64,000 bases of DNA from Pseudoalteromonas luteoviolacea (lineage in GTDB: Bacteria > Pseudomonadota > Gammaproteobacteria > Enterobacterales > Alteromonadaceae). Each line of letters opens with the position of its first letter. The stretch's first letter is position 1. The notes below the pieces were generated by a model, which was given only the letters and a program-made list of their open reading frames with translations, made no database searches and had not been told where the DNA came from. The DNA lies in assembly GCF_000814765.1 (NCBI RefSeq), contig NZ_JWIC01000009.1, positions 124,001 to 188,000 on the forward strand. Direction: 5' to 3'. The position numbers and the translations under genes are program-made. Positions 61,462 through 64,000 of this stretch are shown here, in pieces.

Positions 61462-62448
61462 ATGCAGGGTTCTGTAACCGAATTCCTAAAACCAAGATTA
61501 GTCGATATCGACGCTATCAACTCAACCCGTTCTAAAGTAGTTTTAGAGCCTCTAGAGCGTGGCTTTGGTCACACTTTAGGTAATGCTTTACGTCGTATTC
61601 TTCTTTCGTCTATGCCGGGTTGTGCAGTGACAGAAGTCGAGATCGACGGTGTATTACACGAGTACAGCGCGAAAGAAGGCGTACAAGAAGACATCATTGA
61701 AATCCTGTTAAACCTTAAAGGTCTGGCAGTTACTTTAGAAGGTAAAGATGAAGTTTTCCTTACCCTGACTAAGTCTGGTGTAGGCCCTGTGACTGCGGCT
61801 GACATCCAGCACGACGGCGATGTAACAATTGCTAATCCTGAGCACGTTATTTGTCACTTAACTGCTGACAATAGCGATATCAGTATGCGTATCCGTGTTG
61901 AGCGCGGTCGTGGTTATGTTCCGGCGTCAAGTCGTTTATCCTCTGATGACGATGAGCGTCCAATTGGTCGTCTGTTGCTAGATGCATCATTCAGTCCAGT
62001 TGAACGTATTGCGTACTCGGTTGAATCAGCCCGTGTTGAGCAGCGTACTGACTTAGATAAACTAATTATCGATATGGAAACTAATGGCACACTAGATCCT
62101 GAAGAAGCGATCCGTCGTGCATCTACAATCCTAGCTGAACAGCTAGAAGCGTTTGTAGACTTGCGTGATGTTTCTGAGCCAGAAGAAAAAGAAGAGAAGC
62201 CGGAGTTTGATCCGATTCTACTTCGTCCAGTTGATGATTTAGAACTAACAGTACGTTCTGCAAACTGTCTGAAAGCCGAGCAAATTCAATATATCGGTGA
62301 TCTGGTACAGCGTACTGAGGTTGAGCTTCTTAAGACGCCAAACCTTGGTAAGAAATCTCTAACAGAGATTAAAGACGTGCTAGCTTCTCGTGGTCTTTCT
62401 CTAGGCATGCGCCTAGAAAATTGGCCACCTGCAAGTCTAGCTGAATAA
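61462..62448 (+). CDS. rpoA: RNA polymerase alpha subunit
   Basis: A 328-aa subunit. The N-terminal assembly domain (MQGSVTEFLKPRLVDIDAINSTRSKVVLEPLERGFGHTLGNALRRILLSSMPG) and the C-terminal promoter/activator-binding domain (LLRPVDDLELTVRSANCLKAEQIQYIGDLVQRTEVELLKTPNLGKKSLTEIKDVL) are both intact, joined by an acidic linker (EPEEKEEKPEFDP). GAGAGGATAAA precedes ATG. Confidence 0.99.
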   Translation: MQGSVTEFLKPRLVDIDAINSTRSKVVLEPLERGFGHTLGNALRRILLSSMPGCAVTEVEIDGVLHEYSAKEGVQEDIIEILLNLKGLAVTLEGKDEVFLTLTKSGVGPVTAADIQHDGDVTIANPEHVICHLTADNSDISMRIRVERGRGYVPASSRLSSDDDERPIGRLLLDASFSPVERIAYSVESARVEQRTDLDKLIIDMETNGTLDPEEAIRRASTILAEQLEAFVDLRDVSEPEEKEEKPEFDPILLRPVDDLELTVRSANCLKAEQIQYIGDLVQRTEVELLKTPNLGKKSLTEIKDVLASRGLSLGMRLENWPPASLAE

Positions 62449-62486
62449 TCAGATTACTATATTAGTTTAGTTAGAAGGATAGGGTC

Positions 62487-62888
62487 ATGCGCCATCGTAA
62501 GAGTGGTCGTCAATTAAACCGTAACAGCAGCCATCGCAAAGCGATGTTCAGCAACATGGCTGGTTCTTTGGTGAAGCACGAAATCATCAAAACAACTTTG
62601 CCTAAAGCGAAAGAGTTGCGCCGTGTAATTGAGCCTTTAATCACACTGGCTAAGACTGACAGCGTAGCAAACCGTCGTTTAGCGTTTGCTCGCACGCGTG
62701 ATAAAGAAGTAGTTGGTAAATTGTTCTCTGAGATCGGTCCACGTTTCGCGGATCGTCCAGGTGGTTACACTCGTATTCTTAAGTGTGGCTTCCGTGCAGG
62801 TGACAATGCGCCAATGGCTTATATTGAACTACTTGATCGCCCAGTTGCGACTGAAGAAGTTCAAGAAGACGCGCAGTCTGCAGAGTAA
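62487..62888 (+). CDS. rplQ: Ribosomal protein bL17
   Basis: A 133-aa large-subunit protein, MRHRKSGRQLNRNSSHRKAM at the start, with an acidic tail (EEVQEDAQSAE). Last gene of the alpha operon, then a strong terminator. Confidence 0.98.
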   Translation: MRHRKSGRQLNRNSSHRKAMFSNMAGSLVKHEIIKTTLPKAKELRRVIEPLITLAKTDSVANRRLAFARTRDKEVVGKLFSEIGPRFADRPGGYTRILKCGFRAGDNAPMAYIELLDRPVATEEVQEDAQSAE

Positions 62889-62904
62889 GTCTTTATAAGA
62901 CACG

Positions 62905-62933
62905 AAAAAGCCGAGCATTAGCTCGGCTTTTTT
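62905..62933 (+). terminator. Terminator of the alpha operon
   Basis: AAAAAGCCGAGC, ATTA, GCTCGGC and six Ts: strong rho-independent hairpin, usable on both strands. Confidence 0.92.
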
Positions 62934-62973
62934 GTTTTAACCCCATTGATACAGAGTTATATGTCCTCTGTTT

Positions 62974-63549
62974 TTAAAATTTCCAATGAAAAACTAAACC
63001 GGTGTTATTACCATTATAAATTAGCTTATACCATGTATGATCCATAGTATATTCAACAAGTGTGTGTCTCAGTTCTAAATCAGCGGAAAGTGTCTCAAAA
63101 TGATATTTTAAACTACCGATATAGGCTGTTTCATTCTCAAACCCGAGATCACCACCAAAATCATTACTCAGTTCTACTCCTGTTTGTAAGCCAATACCTA
63201 CACCAATAGAAAAAGATTGGTTTGCTCTGTAGTAAGGTACAACATTGAAGGAAAACCTCTCGAAAGATAAATCACCATCCTTTGAGAATGCGGTATCCGA
63301 GTGGTAATTTGCACTGGCTTCAATTGCCCATTTGTTATTTAGTTTGTAAGAGAGTCCCCCTCCTACGATAAGACCTTGCCCTGCTTTGATATTTTGAGTG
63401 TCATCGTTTGTATATGTAACGTTTAGAACAGTATCTCCACCAAACGTATAACCAGCAGTAAGTGAATATGTTACATTGTTTTGCGTTTCTTCTGTCGCAA
63501 ATACGCTCATGCTAGTTAATAAACCAACCGCTAAAATAGCTTGCTTCAT
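62974..63549 (-). CDS. Outer-membrane beta-barrel protein
   Basis: A 191-aa exported protein. Signal peptide MKQAILAVGLLTSMSVFA, then about eight amphipathic strands and a C-terminal aromatic residue (VFHWKF), the signature for outer-membrane insertion. SYKLNNKWAIEASANYH and the YIGSLKYHFETLSADLELRHT strands fit OmpA/OmpW-like small barrels. ATG 63549 follows AGGAACA. Function unknown; its location between the alpha operon and an rRNA operon gives no clue. Confidence 0.78.
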   Translation of the reverse strand: MKQAILAVGLLTSMSVFATEETQNNVTYSLTAGYTFGGDTVLNVTYTNDDTQNIKAGQGLIVGGGLSYKLNNKWAIEASANYHSDTAFSKDGDLSFERFSFNVVPYYRANQSFSIGVGIGLQTGVELSNDFGGDLGFENETAYIGSLKYHFETLSADLELRHTLVEYTMDHTWYKLIYNGNNTGLVFHWKF

Positions 63550-63725
63550 TGGAATAGTTGTTCCTATTTGAATTAAATCAAGAGAATTTTAGCCCGTAAT
63601 TCCCCTTATTTGGAACGAAATTATCATAAACTACAAATTTTAATGTGTTATAAAGTATAAAATTGCAAGGTTTGTCTGTATTTTGCTCGAAAGGTGCGTT
63701 TTTATAAGTTTTTGATAAAAAGTAC

Positions 63726-63753
63726 TTGATCCAAATTTAGAACTCCCTATAAT
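63726..63753 (+). promoter_or_regulatory. rrn P1 promoter
   Basis: TTGATC (63726-63731), 16-bp spacer, TATAAT (63748-63753), then GCGCACCC, a GC-rich discriminator of growth-controlled rRNA promoters. An A/T-rich stretch upstream (about 63640-63720) may be an UP element. Confidence 0.8.
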
Positions 63754-63853
63754 GCGCACCCACTGACACGGAGCAACACGCTGAAAAGCAAGCAGCAAAG
63801 TGAAGGTTAAAGCCAAACTGAAAGCTTAATTGAAAATAAATTAAATTTTCTAG

Positions 63854-63881
63854 TTGACTTTAAAAGTGAAGCGGTTAATAT
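63854..63881 (+). promoter_or_regulatory. rrn P2 promoter
   Basis: TTGACT (63854-63859), 16-bp spacer, TAATAT (63876-63881) and AGCGCTCC discriminator, about 128 bp after P1, the standard tandem arrangement. Confidence 0.8.
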
Positions 63882-63893
63882 AGCGCTCCACTT

Positions 63894-64000
63894 CGCAGCA
63901 ACGCTGCGGTAACTAACCAAGAGTTAGTTACACTGTTCTTTAAAAATATGAAGCAATCATCTGTGTGGGCACTCGTACAGATTGAGTTCTAACAAAATAT
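63894..64000 (+). promoter_or_regulatory. rRNA leader with boxB-like hairpin and boxA antiterminator
   Basis: CGCAGC/GCTGCG hairpin at 63894-63908; boxB-like stem GTAACTAAC (63909-63917) and GTTAGTTAC (63923-63931); boxA TGTTCTTTAAAA at 63934-63945. CTGTGTGGGCACTCG follows, the usual precursor just ahead of 16S rRNA, which begins outside the window. Confidence 0.85.

Overview
The window looks like chromosomal DNA of a marine gammaproteobacterium, most likely Pseudoalteromonas or a close Alteromonadales relative. The grounds are the initiator tRNA and rRNA-leader sequences, the gammaproteobacterial order yheU-yheT / yheS-yheV / slyX-fkpA / rsd-hemE / speE-speA, moderate AT richness, many stand-alone periplasmic solute-binding proteins, and a small GG-leader peptide of a kind known from that genus. 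This placement is inference from gene content; no 16S body lies inside the window (its promoters and leader do, at the right edge).

Region by region. 1-300: non-coding 60-bp tandem repeats and a small inverted repeat. 381-3854: four lipid/polyene-type genes (chain-length-factor-like ketosynthase, acyl carrier protein, hotdog thioesterase, ketosynthase) in the order expected of an aryl-polyene cluster but with most of that cluster missing; the gaps hold micro-ORFs joined by stop/start overlaps, so this looks like a deletion-reduced cluster. 4036-9910: VOC protein, solute-binding protein, SDR, an acidic unknown protein followed by the cis/trans fatty-acid isomerase Cti, and a thioredoxin-fold peroxidase. 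10031-12285: dimeric dUTPase, an alpha/beta hydrolase, then a decayed copy of the dUTPase 3' end. 12293-14381: nucleotide housekeeping (yrfG, nudE, cysQ). 14632-14951: three tandem identical initiator tRNAs behind a good promoter. 15417: an orphan Cys-rich GG-leader peptide gene.

15862-24323 is a conserved block: M19 dipeptidase, yheU, yheT, a small DUF3149 membrane peptide, a TIGR02444-type protein, yheS (ABC-F), yheV, slyX, a WD40 lipoprotein, fkpA and rsd. Between rsd and hemE the minus strand carries a candidate small RNA ending in a UUCG-loop terminator. hemE, speE and speA follow; SpeA and SpeE together supply agmatine-derived putrescine and spermidine. 29175-32199 is an apparent operon of two PlsC-type acyltransferases and a YbdG-like mechanosensitive channel. 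33253-35643 encodes an unusual S41 protease fused to a catalytically degenerate beta-lactamase domain. 36485-41211 is a regulated efflux operon: overlapping palindromic operator, an ArsR-family repressor with the two cysteines of persulfide sensors, an RND pump and its adaptor. 41222-41899 encodes a flavoprotein carrying the substrate-lid triad of iodotyrosine deiodinase.

42144-54133 contains FAH-family hydrolase, purT, a TorF-type porin, an unrecognised 388-aa protein, asmA, an orphan ABC ATPase, a GH20 hexosaminidase and a polysaccharide deacetylase (the last two plausibly for chitin oligosaccharides). 54411-62888 is the spc operon (rplN to rpmJ, with secY) and the alpha operon (rpsM-rpsK-rpsD-rpoA-rplQ), notably without the S10 operon upstream. 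A beta-barrel outer-membrane protein gene and then rrn P1/P2 promoters with boxB/boxA leader close the window; the 16S gene should begin just beyond position 64000.
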